Origin: Algoriphagus halophilus
GTDB taxonomy: Bacteria; Bacteroidota; Bacteroidia; Cytophagales; Cyclobacteriaceae
Assembly (NCBI RefSeq): GCF_900129785.1
Contig: NZ_FSRC01000003.1
Location: 1-64,000 of the forward strand
Direction: 5' to 3'
DNA length: 64,000 nucleotides
Position 1 is the first letter of the stretch; each line of letters begins with the position of its first letter. The notes under the pieces were generated by a model that worked only from the letters and a program-made list of their open reading frames with translations, was not told the DNA's origin and did not search any database. Shown here in pieces: positions 8,525 to 16,934 of the stretch. The position numbers were made by a program, and so were the translations under genes.

Positions 8525-8551
8525 AATATGATGTTAAAATGATATCATATT
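8525..8551 (-). promoter_or_regulatory. Palindromic operator-like site at head of SPFH operon
   Basis: Arms AATATGAT (8525-8532) and ATCATATT (8544-8551) are perfect inverted copies 11 bases apart. The inner sequence ATGATATCAT (8539-8548) is itself a palindrome. The site ends 4 bases upstream of the SPFH start codon. The operon encodes a ribbon-helix-helix protein, a fold that binds such repeats, so autoregulation is a reasonable hypothesis. Binding is not shown by the sequence. Confidence 0.45.
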
Positions 8552-8590
8552 AAATTACGGTAAAATTATTGAAATGGTTATAGTTATAGC

Positions 8591-8618
8591 AAAAAAAACC
8601 TCAGATAGCTCTGAGGTT
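8591..8618 (-). terminator. Intrinsic terminator after ftsY
   Basis: Perfect 9-bp arms AACCTCAGA / TCTGAGGTT with loop TAGC. On the minus strand they run into eight T residues. It lies 23 bases past the ftsY stop. Confidence 0.85.
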
Positions 8619-8640
8619 GAATACGGCAAGAGAAGATTTT

Positions 8641-9597
8641 TTATTTTTTTGTAAACAACGAGTCAACAAATTCTTTTCTATTGAACAATTGTAAATCGGT
8701 CATTTTTTCACCTACTCCGATGTATTTCACTGGGATTTTGAATTGGTCAGAAATACCGATTACAACCCCTCCTTTTGCGGTGCCATCCAGTTTGGTGACT
8801 GCAAGGGAAGTAATCTCTGTTACTTTGGTGAATTCTTTGGCTTGAATAAAGGCATTTTGCCCGGTGGAGCCATCTAGAACCAGTAAAATCTCATGAGGTG
8901 CATCAGGAATAAACTTTTGCATGACACGTTTGATCTTTCCCAATTCGTTCATCAAATTGACTTTGGTGTGCAATCTACCGGCGGTATCAATAATTACTAC
9001 ATCTGCTTGGCTATCTACTCCTTTTTTTACGGCATCAAAAGCTACTGAGGCAGGATCTGTATTCATTCCGTGTGATATCACTGGAACACCTACTCGTTCA
9101 CCCCATAAAATCAATTGATCAACTGCTGCAGCTCTAAAAGTGTCTGCGGCGCCCAGAACTACGGATTTCCCAGCTGATTTAAAAAGGTTGGCCAATTTAC
9201 CAATGGTTGTGGTCTTTCCGACTCCATTTACACCCACCACCATGATCACATAGGGTTTCTTTCCTTCTGGAATTTCGAAATCCAGTAAATCCTGCGAATT
9301 GTTTTCTTCTAGCAGGCCTGAAATCTCTTCTTTAAGAATCTTATCGAGTTCCTCTGTGTTGACGTATTTGTCTCTTGCTACTCGTTCTTCAATTCTTCGA
9401 ATAACTTTGATCGTGGTGTCGACTCCGACATCAGAGGTGATGAGGATTTCTTCCAATTCATCTAAAATCTCTTCATCAACTTTTGACTTCCCAACTACTG
9501 CTTTGCTGAGTTTGGAAAAGATGTTTTCGCTAGATTTCTGCAAGCCTTGATCCAGGCTTTCTTTCTTGTCTTTAGAAAAGAAACCAAAAATTCCCAT
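8641..9597 (-). CDS. ftsY: Signal recognition particle receptor FtsY
   Basis: 318 aa from the ATG at 9597 (MGIFGFFSKDKKE). The reading frame is open further upstream but crosses a terminator hairpin, so the longer start is rejected. A short acidic/charged N-terminus and helical N domain precede the GTPase G domain: G1 GVNGVGKTT at about 122-130, DTFRAAAVDQL, DTAGRLH and TKLDGTAKGG. FtsY docks SRP-ribosome complexes at the membrane for co-translational insertion of membrane proteins. It follows the rpmB-rpmG-DUF4295 genes, a typical Bacteroidetes order, but a terminator-like hairpin separates it from them. Confidence 0.96.
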   Translation of the reverse strand: MGIFGFFSKDKKESLDQGLQKSSENIFSKLSKAVVGKSKVDEEILDELEEILITSDVGVDTTIKVIRRIEERVARDKYVNTEELDKILKEEISGLLEENNSQDLLDFEIPEGKKPYVIMVVGVNGVGKTTTIGKLANLFKSAGKSVVLGAADTFRAAAVDQLILWGERVGVPVISHGMNTDPASVAFDAVKKGVDSQADVVIIDTAGRLHTKVNLMNELGKIKRVMQKFIPDAPHEILLVLDGSTGQNAFIQAKEFTKVTEITSLAVTKLDGTAKGGVVIGISDQFKIPVKYIGVGEKMTDLQLFNRKEFVDSLFTKK

Positions 9598-9625
9598 AGT
9601 GATTGTTTTAAAAACGGAATATAAC

Positions 9626-9661
9626 GAAAAAGTCCCTGCTGACCTTTGACCAGAGGGACTT
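9626..9661 (-). terminator. Terminator or attenuator between DUF4295 gene and ftsY
   Basis: On the minus strand AAGTCCCT pairs with AGGGACTT around a 16-base loop that can itself fold (CTGGTC...GGTCAG). It ends in five T residues. It would limit read-through from the ribosomal protein genes into ftsY. Confidence 0.65.
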
Positions 9662-9686
9662 AAATGCATGAAGATGCACTAGGCAA

Positions 9687-9839
9687 TTATTTGCTTAAAG
9701 TTTCCTGTACCGAGGTGGAAGGAACCATTTCTTCTCTGAATGTATAAGCACCAGTCTTATCAGACTTTACAGCTCTGATGACTTTAGCGTATGTTACACC
9801 GTCTTTTTTCTTCAGGGTTGCTACTACTTTCTTAGCCAT
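9687..9839 (-). CDS. DUF4295 small basic protein (50 aa)
   Basis: Reads MAKKVVATLKKKDGVTYAKV and ends STSVQETLSK. It is very basic at the N-terminus and matches the DUF4295 family. That family is found almost only in Bacteroidetes, encoded directly after rpmG. The position among ribosomal protein genes and the small basic character suggest a lineage-specific ribosome-associated protein; function is inferred. It starts 36 bases after the rpmG stop. Confidence 0.88.
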   Translation of the reverse strand: MAKKVVATLKKKDGVTYAKVIRAVKSDKTGAYTFREEMVPSTSVQETLSK

Positions 9840-9875
9840 ATCTTTTTCGTTTTACAGGAATAATCCTGAGCTGAT

Positions 9876-10058
9876 TTACTTAATTTCTTTATGAACAGTA
9901 ACCTTCTTCAGAATTGGGTTGAATTTTTTCAACTCCAATCTTTCAGTTGTGTTCTTTCTGTTCTTGGTAGTGATATATCTTGAAGTACCTGGCATGCCTG
10001 AAGTCTTATGCTCCGTGCATTCCAAAATCACTTGTACTCTGTTTCCTTTCTTAGCCAT
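9876..10058 (-). CDS. rpmG: 50S ribosomal protein L33
   Basis: 60 aa. [18 protein letters not shown], then [24 protein letters not shown] and a basic C-terminus are the L33 signature. The Cys pairs of zinc-type L33 are absent (a single C14), so this is the C-minus form. It lies between rpmB and the DUF4295 gene in the same leftward operon. Confidence 0.95.
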   Translation of the reverse strand: MAKKGNRVQVILECTEHKTSGMPGTSRYITTKNRKNTTERLELKKFNPILKKVTVHKEIK

Positions 10059-10089
10059 CTTCGTGTAAATTTTAAGGTCGTGACTTTGA

Positions 10090-10332
10090 TTATCTGATTA
10101 CGATCATGCCAGAATCCTGAGCTTCTTTCAAAACTGCAGAGATACCTTTTTTGTTGATAGTCTTCAATGCCTTAGTGCACACTTTAAGTGTGATCCATGC
10201 GTCTTCTTCTGGAACGTAGAAAGTCTTCTTATGAAGATTTGGATAGAATCTACGCTTCGTTTTGTTGTTTGCATGGGACACGTTGTTTCCTACGCGAGGT
10301 CTTTTTCCGGTAATGTCACAAACTTTTGCCAT
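10090..10332 (-). CDS. rpmB: 50S ribosomal protein L28
   Basis: 80 aa from [12 protein letters not shown], with [19 protein letters not shown] and the C-terminal [18 protein letters not shown] typical of L28. An in-frame extension 25 codons upstream is rejected, because conserved L28 begins at MAKVC and the extra residues cover the promoter region. A GATATTTG box about 50 bases upstream approximates the -7 element. First gene of the rpmB-rpmG-DUF4295 cluster. Confidence 0.95.
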   Translation of the reverse strand: MAKVCDITGKRPRVGNNVSHANNKTKRRFYPNLHKKTFYVPEEDAWITLKVCTKALKTINKKGISAVLKEAQDSGMIVIR

Positions 10333-10434
10333 GATATAGTATCGTAATTTGTATGCGTTTCTGTAATGAGTCTGCAAATATCGGAACTTTTTGGGAATTA
10401 ACAACAAAGGAATTTAAAATTATTCCCTTTTAAT

Positions 10435-10593
10435 TCAACCTTTTGGGTAAGGGCAGTGTTTACACCCGTTTCCGCAGCAGTATCCCCTTTTTAAGTGGTA
10501 GTGTTTTGTGAATACCATCAAGCCTTCTTCGTTGAAATAATAATCTTCCGAAGTTAAATTAGGGGTATTTTGAGTGTTCTTTTCTGGTTTCAT
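10435..10593 (-). CDS. DUF5522-type small Cys-rich protein (52 aa)
   Basis: Reads [20 protein letters not shown] and ends [17 protein letters not shown]. The conserved [13 protein letters not shown] element and the terminal CCxxxCxxCPY cluster fit DUF5522. The four cysteines may bind a metal. It is divergently placed upstream of ornithine aminotransferase. The protein is too short for a confident role, but the family resemblance is strong. Confidence 0.78.
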   Translation of the reverse strand: MKPEKNTQNTPNLTSEDYYFNEEGLMVFTKHYHLKRGYCCGNGCKHCPYPKG

Positions 10594-10617
10594 GCCTAGA
10601 GGTACAGCCAATTATCC

Positions 10618-10625
10618 TATTTTTG
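10618..10625 (+). promoter_or_regulatory. -7 promoter box for ornithine aminotransferase
   Basis: TATTTTTG is an exact TAnnTTTG match, 42 bases before the ATG at 10668. No clear TTTG element sits 19 bases upstream. Confidence 0.4.
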
Positions 10626-10667
10626 CTGATAAGAGATCACAATTCAGGATACAAAAATAAGAAAAAC

Positions 10668-11903
10668 ATGCAGACAATCACATCTAGCTCTCAGGCAATT
10701 GAATTAGAAGAGAAGTATGGTGCTCATAATTATCATCCATTACCTGTTGTTTTGGCTAAAGGAGAAGGTGTTTTCCTTTGGGATGTGGAAGGGAAAAAAT
10801 ATTATGATTTTCTTTCTGCGTATTCAGCAGTTAACCAAGGCCATTGTCATCCAAGAATTAAGAATGCGTTGATTGAACAAGCAGGGATTTTGACTCTTAC
10901 CTCCAGAGCATTTCATAATGATGTTTTAGGGCCATTTGAAAAATACCTGACGGAATTTTTTGGGTATGACAAGGTGCTGCCGATGAACACGGGAGCGGAA
11001 GGTGTCGAGACTGCCATTAAAATCGCTAGAAAATGGGGGTATGAGCGCAAAGGTGTAAATGAACAACAAGCCAAAATCATTGTGGCAGAGAATAATTTTC
11101 ATGGTAGAACAACCACGATTATTTCCTTTTCTAATGATGAAACTGCTAGGAAAAACTTTGGACCATATACCCCAGGCTTTATTAAAGTTCCCTATGATGA
11201 TATTGATGCATTGAAAGCAGCACTTCAGGATCCTGACGTAGTTGCTTTTTTGGTAGAACCAATACAAGGTGAGGCTGGTGTTTATGTGCCATCAGCTGGA
11301 TACTTGAGAAACGCTAAGGATGCCTGTGCGGATAAGAAGGTCTTATTTATTGCGGATGAAATCCAAACTGGCATTGCAAGAACAGGTAAGATGTTGGCGG
11401 TAGATCATGAAAATGTGCGTCCTGATATGGTTATTTTGGGAAAAGCTATTTCTGGAGGATTCTACCCTGTTTCTGCAGTTCTTGCCGATGATGAGGTCAT
11501 GAATGTCATCAAGCCGGGGCAGCATGGCTCTACCTATGGAGGTAATCCTTTAGGAACCAAAGTTGCTATGGCGGCTTTGGATGTAGTAAAAGATGAAAGT
11601 TTGGCTGAAAATGCGGAGAAACTCGGTATAGTTTTCCGTAACAGAATGCAAAAACTGGTTGAAAAATCGGATTTGGTGAAACTTGTTAGAGGGAAAGGTT
11701 TGTTGAATGCGGTAGTAATCAATGATACTGAAGAAAGTTCAACGGCATGGGATATTTGCATTGGGCTAAAGAATAATGGGCTTCTGGCAAAACCTACTCA
11801 TGGAAATATTATTCGATTTGCTCCTCCTTTAGTAATGACCGAAGAGCAAATTCATGAATGCTGTGACATCATTGAGAAAACAATTACTGAATTCAAGAAA
11901 TAA
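10668..11903 (+). CDS. rocD: Ornithine aminotransferase
   Basis: 411 aa from the ATG at 10668 ([22 protein letters not shown]). An upstream TTG would overlap the promoter box. Class III PLP aminotransferase: the [20 protein letters not shown] cofactor-phosphate region, the DEIQTG motif with the ring-contacting Asp near 230, and the PLP lysine in ILGKAISGG near 259. It converts ornithine and 2-oxoglutarate to glutamate semialdehyde and glutamate in arginine/proline metabolism. The opening block [20 protein letters not shown] is characteristic of ornithine rather than acetylornithine aminotransferases. Confidence 0.93.
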   Translation: MQTITSSSQAIELEEKYGAHNYHPLPVVLAKGEGVFLWDVEGKKYYDFLSAYSAVNQGHCHPRIKNALIEQAGILTLTSRAFHNDVLGPFEKYLTEFFGYDKVLPMNTGAEGVETAIKIARKWGYERKGVNEQQAKIIVAENNFHGRTTTIISFSNDETARKNFGPYTPGFIKVPYDDIDALKAALQDPDVVAFLVEPIQGEAGVYVPSAGYLRNAKDACADKKVLFIADEIQTGIARTGKMLAVDHENVRPDMVILGKAISGGFYPVSAVLADDEVMNVIKPGQHGSTYGGNPLGTKVAMAALDVVKDESLAENAEKLGIVFRNRMQKLVEKSDLVKLVRGKGLLNAVVINDTEESSTAWDICIGLKNNGLLAKPTHGNIIRFAPPLVMTEEQIHECCDIIEKTITEFKK

Positions 11904-11905
11904 CT

Positions 11906-12559
11906 ATGCTTAAAGCAGTGATTTTCGATATGGATGGGGTCATTTGTCACACCAACCCATATCATTCTGTCGCGTTTCAGCAATTCTTCGCCAAGAGAAA
12001 TTTGAATCCCTCCGAGGAAGAATATCAAGAACATATGTACGGGAAGAATAATGGCTACATATTGAGTCATTTCCTGGGGAGAAAGGTCGAAGGGGAGGAA
12101 TTGGCTATTTTAGAAGATGAAAAAGAGAGTTTGTTTCGGGAGATCTATAAAACAGAAGTAGATCCAATTCCTGGCTTTATGCCTTTCTTCCAAAGTTTAA
12201 AAAAATCAAGCTTGCCTACTGCGGTAGCTACTTCAGCCCCAAGGGCGAATCTGGATTTAATTATCAATACACTGGATATTTCAAACTTGATGAATTCTCA
12301 GTTGGCTTCAGAAGATGTTTCAAAACATAAGCCTGACCCAGAAGTATATTTAAAGTCTGCTTATAATTTAGGTATTGCCCCATCAGATTGTTTGGTTTTT
12401 GAGGACTCCTTCTCGGGAGCAAGTGCTGGATTAAATGCAGGAATGAAGGTAGTAGGGGTGTTGTCTAGCCATTCTAAAGAGGAGCTTCCAGCATGTCACT
12501 ATTATATAGAGGATTATTTAGGGCTGGATTTAGCTCATTTAAATGAATTATTTGAATAA
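11906..12559 (+). CDS. HAD-family hydrolase, beta-phosphoglucomutase-like
   Basis: 217 aa. The HAD motif I is DMDGVICHT at 8-16 (nucleophile D8, acid D10), motif II is ATSAPR near 107, and motif III/IV is KHKPDPEVY plus VFEDSFSGASAG. The helical cap between residues 15 and 80 places it in subfamily I with beta-phosphoglucomutase and sugar-phosphate phosphatases. The substrate is unknown. It begins 2 bases after rocD and ends 1 base before hemB, so the three genes look co-transcribed. Confidence 0.85.
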   Translation: MLKAVIFDMDGVICHTNPYHSVAFQQFFAKRNLNPSEEEYQEHMYGKNNGYILSHFLGRKVEGEELAILEDEKESLFREIYKTEVDPIPGFMPFFQSLKKSSLPTAVATSAPRANLDLIINTLDISNLMNSQLASEDVSKHKPDPEVYLKSAYNLGIAPSDCLVFEDSFSGASAGLNAGMKVVGVLSSHSKEELPACHYYIEDYLGLDLAHLNELFE

Positions 12560-12560
12560 C

Positions 12561-13529
12561 ATGCAAAGAAGACCAAGAAGAAATAGAAAATCTGAGGTGG
12601 TTCGAAGTTTAGTGGAAGAAACCTCTGTTTCAGTGAAGGATTTGATTCTTCCTTTGTTTCTAGTTTCTGGGACAGGGAAAAAAGTAGCAGTAGATTCCAT
12701 GCCAGGGATTTTCAGGTACTCTATTGATACCATGCTTTCGGAGATTGAATCCTGTTTAAAACTTGGAATATCCTCCTTTGATGTGTTTCCTGCTTACCCG
12801 GAAGAATTGAAGGATGCAAAAGCCAGTGAAAGTTTCAATCCCGAAACATTTTATTTAAAAGCTTTGAGGGAAATTAAAAAGCAGTTCCCTGAAGTTTGCT
12901 TGATGTCTGATGTGGCTATGGACCCTTATAGTAGTGATGGACATGACGGAATTGTGAAAGACGGAAAAGTGCTGAATGACGAAACTTTGGAAGTATTGGG
13001 GAGAATGTCTTTGGCACAAGCTGACGCTGGAGTGGATATTCTAGGCCCTTCTGATATGATGGATGGAAGGGTAGGATATATAAGAGACCTTTTAGATGAA
13101 CATGGTTTCACGGATACCTCTATTATGTCTTATACTGCTAAATATGCCAGTGCATTTTACGGCCCTTTTCGGGATGCTCTTGATTCTGCTCCCAAATTCG
13201 GGGATAAAAAGACATACCAAATGGATTATGCAAATTCTAAAGAGGCTTTGATCGAAGCAGATTTGGATATGGAAGAGGGTGCGGATTTTTTAATGGTGAA
13301 ACCAGCATTGTCCTATTTGGATATCATCAAGCTATTAAGTGATAATTATCCTCTACCTATAGCTGCTTATAATGTATCTGGTGAATATAGTATGGTGAAA
13401 GCGGCAGCAGAAAGAGGATGGCTGGACGGGGAAAGAGCTATGTTAGAGATTTTGACCAGTATTAAAAGGTCAGGAGCTAAGATTATTCTAACCTATTTTG
13501 CAAAGGAATATGCCCAATTAGGGAGATAG
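12561..13529 (+). CDS. hemB: Porphobilinogen synthase (delta-aminolevulinate dehydratase)
   Basis: 322 aa from MQRRPRRNRKS; an upstream ATG at 12543 overlaps the previous gene. The two Schiff-base lysines are visible in SYTAKYASAFYGPFR (about K194) and FLMVKPALSYLD (about K247). The segment DVAMDPYSSDGHDG lacks the cysteine cluster of zinc-dependent enzymes, so this is the magnesium-type form. It joins two 5-aminolevulinate molecules into porphobilinogen. Followed by a strong terminator. Confidence 0.96.
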   Translation: MQRRPRRNRKSEVVRSLVEETSVSVKDLILPLFLVSGTGKKVAVDSMPGIFRYSIDTMLSEIESCLKLGISSFDVFPAYPEELKDAKASESFNPETFYLKALREIKKQFPEVCLMSDVAMDPYSSDGHDGIVKDGKVLNDETLEVLGRMSLAQADAGVDILGPSDMMDGRVGYIRDLLDEHGFTDTSIMSYTAKYASAFYGPFRDALDSAPKFGDKKTYQMDYANSKEALIEADLDMEEGADFLMVKPALSYLDIIKLLSDNYPLPIAAYNVSGEYSMVKAAAERGWLDGERAMLEILTSIKRSGAKIILTYFAKEYAQLGR

Positions 13530-13555
13530 AATTACTTCTAGTTTCAAATTTTAGT

Positions 13556-13582
13556 AAAAACCGGATTTTTTCCGGTTTTTTT
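13556..13582 (+). terminator. Intrinsic terminator after hemB
   Basis: AAAAACCGGA / TCCGGTTTTT hairpin followed by T residues, 27 bases past the hemB stop. Confidence 0.9.
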
Positions 13583-14050
13583 GTGAAAGGGTGGTTTGAT
13601 TTTATCCTATTTTTAAAAGAAACGGTAGTTTTTGTGGTTGATCGGTTAAAAAAAAATGTAAAAAGTGAATTTTTATATTTTTTGTAAAACGAGAGAAATA
13701 TATTAAAATATTGTTTTTTATATTTTTTTAAAATAAAATATTGTTTTTATAGCTAAAAAATTAACAATATTCCAAAACCCTGTTTTAGAAATCGTTTTCG
13801 AAGAATAAAGCGCATATTTTCCAAATATTATTCTTTTACCCTATAGGGTGTAAAAAACATTGAAAACAAGGTATTTTTTGCAAAATCATTAAAAAAAGGC
13901 TCAAAAATCACCCAACTATCTTACTAAATATGTCATTTTTTGAAAATGTCAATTTGTTTTATTGGTATTAATCTGTTTACATTCGATTTGAGAATTCTCT
14001 TCAAACCTATATTAAATTCTGAAAATCAATTCAAAATTTCTATAAAACCT
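13583..14050 (+). promoter_or_regulatory. Long AT-rich control region upstream of amt
   Basis: About 470 very AT-rich bases with no convincing gene. It holds two direct copies of AAAATATTGTTTTT (13705-13718 and 13735-13748, 30 bases apart). An inverted copy of the core follows, AACAATATT at 13763-13771. A palindrome CCCTATAGGG (13839-13848) lies inside TTTTA/TAAAA arms, and a -7-like TATTTTTTG sits at 13872-13880. The layout suggests regulated transcription of the ammonium transporter. The regulator is not identifiable. Confidence 0.45.
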
Positions 14051-15349
14051 ATGATGTATTTCGCACCCCTGTTGGCCCAAGATGCGGCCGCGACAATGGA
14101 TGTTTCTGCGACCTTAACGCAAAACATCCTCACTACAAACAATGTTTGGATGATGCTTTCTACAGCTCTCGTGTTCATTATGCACTTGGGCTTCGCAGGC
14201 GTTGAAGCTGGTTTTGGTCAAGCCAAAAACACAGTAAACATCCTTTTCAAGAATACGATTACTCCGATTCTTGGAATTTTGACCTATGCAGTAGCAGGGT
14301 TCTATTTAATGTATCCAGGATTTGAGACTCCAGGATGGTTTGGATTTGATGCTTCAGGCTGGAGCATGTTTTGGTTTTCTCCTGGAGATGCCGATGTGAC
14401 TGCGGATTATGCTGATGCAGGGTATACTTACTGGACAGATTTCTTGTTCCAAGCAATGTTTGCTGCAACAGCTGCTACTATTGTGTCTGGTGCCATTGCT
14501 GAGCGTGTGAAGCTTTGGGCTTATTTGGTCTTTACCTTATTCTTTGTAGGAATTGTTTATCCTATTATCGGAAGTTGGAAATGGGGAGGTGGTGCTCTTG
14601 ATGCAATGGGCTTCTATGATTTTGCAGGTAGTACTTTGGTTCACTCTGTTGGAGGATGGGGTGCATTGGCAGGTGTGATCCTTGTAGGTCCAAGAATCGG
14701 TAAATATGTAAATGGAAAAACAGTAGATAAGCCAGGTGCTTCTGTTCCATTAGCTGTTATTGGTGTTTTCCTTCTTTGGTTAGGATGGTTTGGGTTTAAT
14801 GGAGGCTCCGTGCTTTCAGCTGATCCGGCTTTAGTGTCTTTTGTTTTGGTGACAACATGTCTTGCAGCTTGTGCTGGTGGCATGGGAGGTTTCCTTGCAG
14901 GATACTTTGTGTTCAAAAGATTGGACCTTGGGATGGTTTTGAACGGAGTGCTTGCTGGCCTAGTTGGTATTACGGCAGGTGCTGATGTGATCAATCCTGG
15001 ATCAGCGGTTATTGTAGGTTTTATTGCTGGAATTTTGGTAGTACTTTCTGCAGTATTATTAGACCGTTTAAAATTAGATGATGTAGTTGGAGCTGTATCC
15101 GTTCACTTAACTTGTGGTGTTTGGGGTACTTTAGCAGTTGGTATTTTTTCTACAAATCCAGAGCATTCATTTATTACACAATTGATCGGCGTGTTGATTT
15201 GCGGTGCAACAGCATTTATTTCTGCTTTCATCATCTTCTATGTACTAAAAGTTACCGTAGGTATCAGAGTTTCTGAAGAGCATGAGAAAAGTGGTCTTGA
15301 TTCTCATGAACATGGTATTCGTGGATATACTATCGTTTACGACGAATAA
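14051..15349 (+). CDS. amt: Ammonium transporter, Amt/MEP/Rh family
   Basis: About 432 aa from the ATG at 14051; the frame is open to a TTG at 13940, but that stretch is AT-rich and not convincingly coding. Eleven membrane helices are expected. Family landmarks include FIMHLGFAGVEAGFGQAKN, FQAMFAATAATIVSGAIAER, GSTLVHSVGGWGAL with the pore histidine, WLGWFGFNGGS and VHLTCGVWGTLAVG with the second pore histidine. It conducts ammonium across the inner membrane as a trimer. The usual neighbour glnK/P-II is absent; a porin gene follows instead. Confidence 0.95.
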   Translation: MMYFAPLLAQDAAATMDVSATLTQNILTTNNVWMMLSTALVFIMHLGFAGVEAGFGQAKNTVNILFKNTITPILGILTYAVAGFYLMYPGFETPGWFGFDASGWSMFWFSPGDADVTADYADAGYTYWTDFLFQAMFAATAATIVSGAIAERVKLWAYLVFTLFFVGIVYPIIGSWKWGGGALDAMGFYDFAGSTLVHSVGGWGALAGVILVGPRIGKYVNGKTVDKPGASVPLAVIGVFLLWLGWFGFNGGSVLSADPALVSFVLVTTCLAACAGGMGGFLAGYFVFKRLDLGMVLNGVLAGLVGITAGADVINPGSAVIVGFIAGILVVLSAVLLDRLKLDDVVGAVSVHLTCGVWGTLAVGIFSTNPEHSFITQLIGVLICGATAFISAFIIFYVLKVTVGIRVSEEHEKSGLDSHEHGIRGYTIVYDE

Positions 15350-15355
15350 AAAAAA

Positions 15356-15401
15356 GCCTTCGATCGGAAAAAAACGCGACTCTCTTTCCGGTCCCGAAGG
15401 C
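15356..15401 (+). other. Hairpin between amt and porin
   Basis: Outer arms GCCTTCG / CGAAGGC enclose inner arms CGGAAA / TTTCCG. No T-run follows on the plus strand, so it is a poor intrinsic terminator. It may be an mRNA-stabilising or processing element that sets different levels of transporter and porin. Confidence 0.5.
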
Positions 15402-15446
15402 CTGTATGGTCAACTATCTATTTATTAACCAACATTTAAAATTAAA

Positions 15447-16634
15447 ATGAAAAATATTAATCTACTAATATTGGCAGGGATGTTCTTTGTCTCTACTGTA
15501 AGTTTTGGACAGGATGTAATTATTGTGGAAGAAGAAAAAGAGCCATCTAAATTCTCTTTTTCAGGTTCTGTAGACGCTTATTTCAGAACTAACTTTGGTG
15601 CGCCTAATAAAGGCGAGAATTTTCAGGCTCCTGCCTCATCTTTTGGTAACCTTCCTGGATTTTCTCTAGGTATGGCAAATATTATTGCTACCTATGAGGG
15701 AGAAAAAGTAGGTGCTGTTGCAGACTTGGTATTTGGTCCAAGAGGTGAAGATGCTGTTTTCGGTTCTCCACTATATGCAGGAGGCATGGCGGGTAGTTCT
15801 CAAATTATTAACCAATTGTATGTATACTGGAATGTGTCTGATGCAGTCACCTTGACCTTTGGTAACTTCAATACATTCTTAGGGTATGAAGTGATTTCCC
15901 CAACAGGGAATTTCAACTACTCTACTTCTTACATGTTCTCTTACGGTCCATTTTCTCATACTGGTTTGAAAGCAGATTTCGCTCTATCTGAAAAATGGTC
16001 TTTAATGGCTTCAGTGATGAATCCGACAGATATTACGGAATTCAATCCCTTCGGAACTTATACATTTGGAGCTCAACTAGGTTATAGTACTGGGTCGGGC
16101 AGCACGTTTTTGAATTTTGTTTACGGGGACAATGATGGAAAATTGATCAACAATGGAGATCTTATCCCGGGTCAAGTTTCCTATGGAAATACCTTTCAGG
16201 TGGACTTGACAACAGGTTTTGATTTATCAGACGTTTGGTATCTTGGAGTAAATACTACCTATAACTCTACAAGTGGAGGAGAAGAGTTTGATGGGGCAGA
16301 TATATTCTCTCTAGAAGATAATAATGCAGGGTTTTATGGATTTGCGGGTTATTTACAGGCTTCTGCTTCCGAGAATTTTGCAATTGGTCTTAGAGGAGAG
16401 TATTTTAGTGTATTCAACAATGGGTTAGAAGGTGTAGTAGGAACAGATCCAGATGGAGATGGAAATGTATTTGCTTTAACTCTTTCAGGAAATGCGAAGA
16501 TTGGAAATAACTTAACCTTGATTCCAGAAATTAGATTAGATACTATGAGTGAGGAAGATTATTTCCTTAATAAAGATCTAGCAGGAAGTAAAAGTTTGTC
16601 ATCATTTCTGTTGGCAGCAGTATTTGCTTTCTAA
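15447..16634 (+). CDS. Outer membrane porin-like beta-barrel protein
   Basis: 395 aa with a signal peptide (cut after about VSFGQ). Alternating hydrophobic strands run to the end, and the terminal LLAAVFAF finishes in an aromatic residue as outer-membrane barrels do. Repeated Y/F-G pairs and EIRLDTMSEEDYF near the C-terminus are common in Bacteroidetes putative porins. It lies 97 bases after amt on the same strand, past a hairpin. It may admit ammonium or other small nitrogen compounds, an inference from neighbourhood only. Confidence 0.75.
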   Translation: MKNINLLILAGMFFVSTVSFGQDVIIVEEEKEPSKFSFSGSVDAYFRTNFGAPNKGENFQAPASSFGNLPGFSLGMANIIATYEGEKVGAVADLVFGPRGEDAVFGSPLYAGGMAGSSQIINQLYVYWNVSDAVTLTFGNFNTFLGYEVISPTGNFNYSTSYMFSYGPFSHTGLKADFALSEKWSLMASVMNPTDITEFNPFGTYTFGAQLGYSTGSGSTFLNFVYGDNDGKLINNGDLIPGQVSYGNTFQVDLTTGFDLSDVWYLGVNTTYNSTSGGEEFDGADIFSLEDNNAGFYGFAGYLQASASENFAIGLRGEYFSVFNNGLEGVVGTDPDGDGNVFALTLSGNAKIGNNLTLIPEIRLDTMSEEDYFLNKDLAGSKSLSSFLLAAVFAF

Positions 16635-16660
16635 AAAATAAACAGGGTCTATTGTCAATA

Positions 16661-16692
16661 AAGCCGGGGTGATTTTCACTCCGGTTTTTTTG
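16661..16692 (+). terminator. Intrinsic terminator after porin
   Basis: A 12-bp stem with two G-T wobbles (AAGCCGGGGTGA / TCACTCCGGTTT) and a 3-base loop, followed by a T-run. Confidence 0.85.
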
Positions 16693-16934
16693 TTTTATGG
16701 ATAAAATCTGGGTCATAGAGGGTAGAATAATACCTTCTATTTGTATAAGTTAGATTGAAAGATAAAAAATCGGTTGTTTTTAAAACGAAATATAATAAAA
16801 GAATTGACTGGTTGGTTTGGTTAATATTGAAATATAATTTTTGATTATGGTCAATTTCGTGTAAAATATATTGTTGGATTGAAACAAAAAGATTGGTTTT
16901 GAGTATATTATTTGAAATCAACCAATGTAGATCG
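16693..16934. other. Intergenic region upstream of the repeat protein
   Basis: AT-rich with no gene seen. TTGGTT and AACCAA (about 16893-16924) form a loose inverted repeat just upstream of the next start codon. No clear promoter consensus was found. Confidence 0.3.

Noticed and set aside
9598..9669. Longer ftsY start giving 24 extra residues
   Set aside because: The extension crosses a terminator hairpin (9626-9661), and conserved FtsY begins at the ATG at 9597.
10333..10407. Longer rpmB start
   Set aside because: L28 starts at [12 protein letters not shown]; the extra residues overlap promoter sequence and match no L28.
13940..14050. N-terminal extension of the ammonium transporter from a TTG
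   Set aside because: The added 37 residues do not form a usable signal peptide and the DNA has the AT-rich character of the intergenic region. An ATG at 13946 cannot be fully excluded.
14259..14994. Opposite-strand frames inside amt
   Set aside because: They mirror the amt codons; the Pro/Thr-rich and His/Gln-rich products match no protein family.
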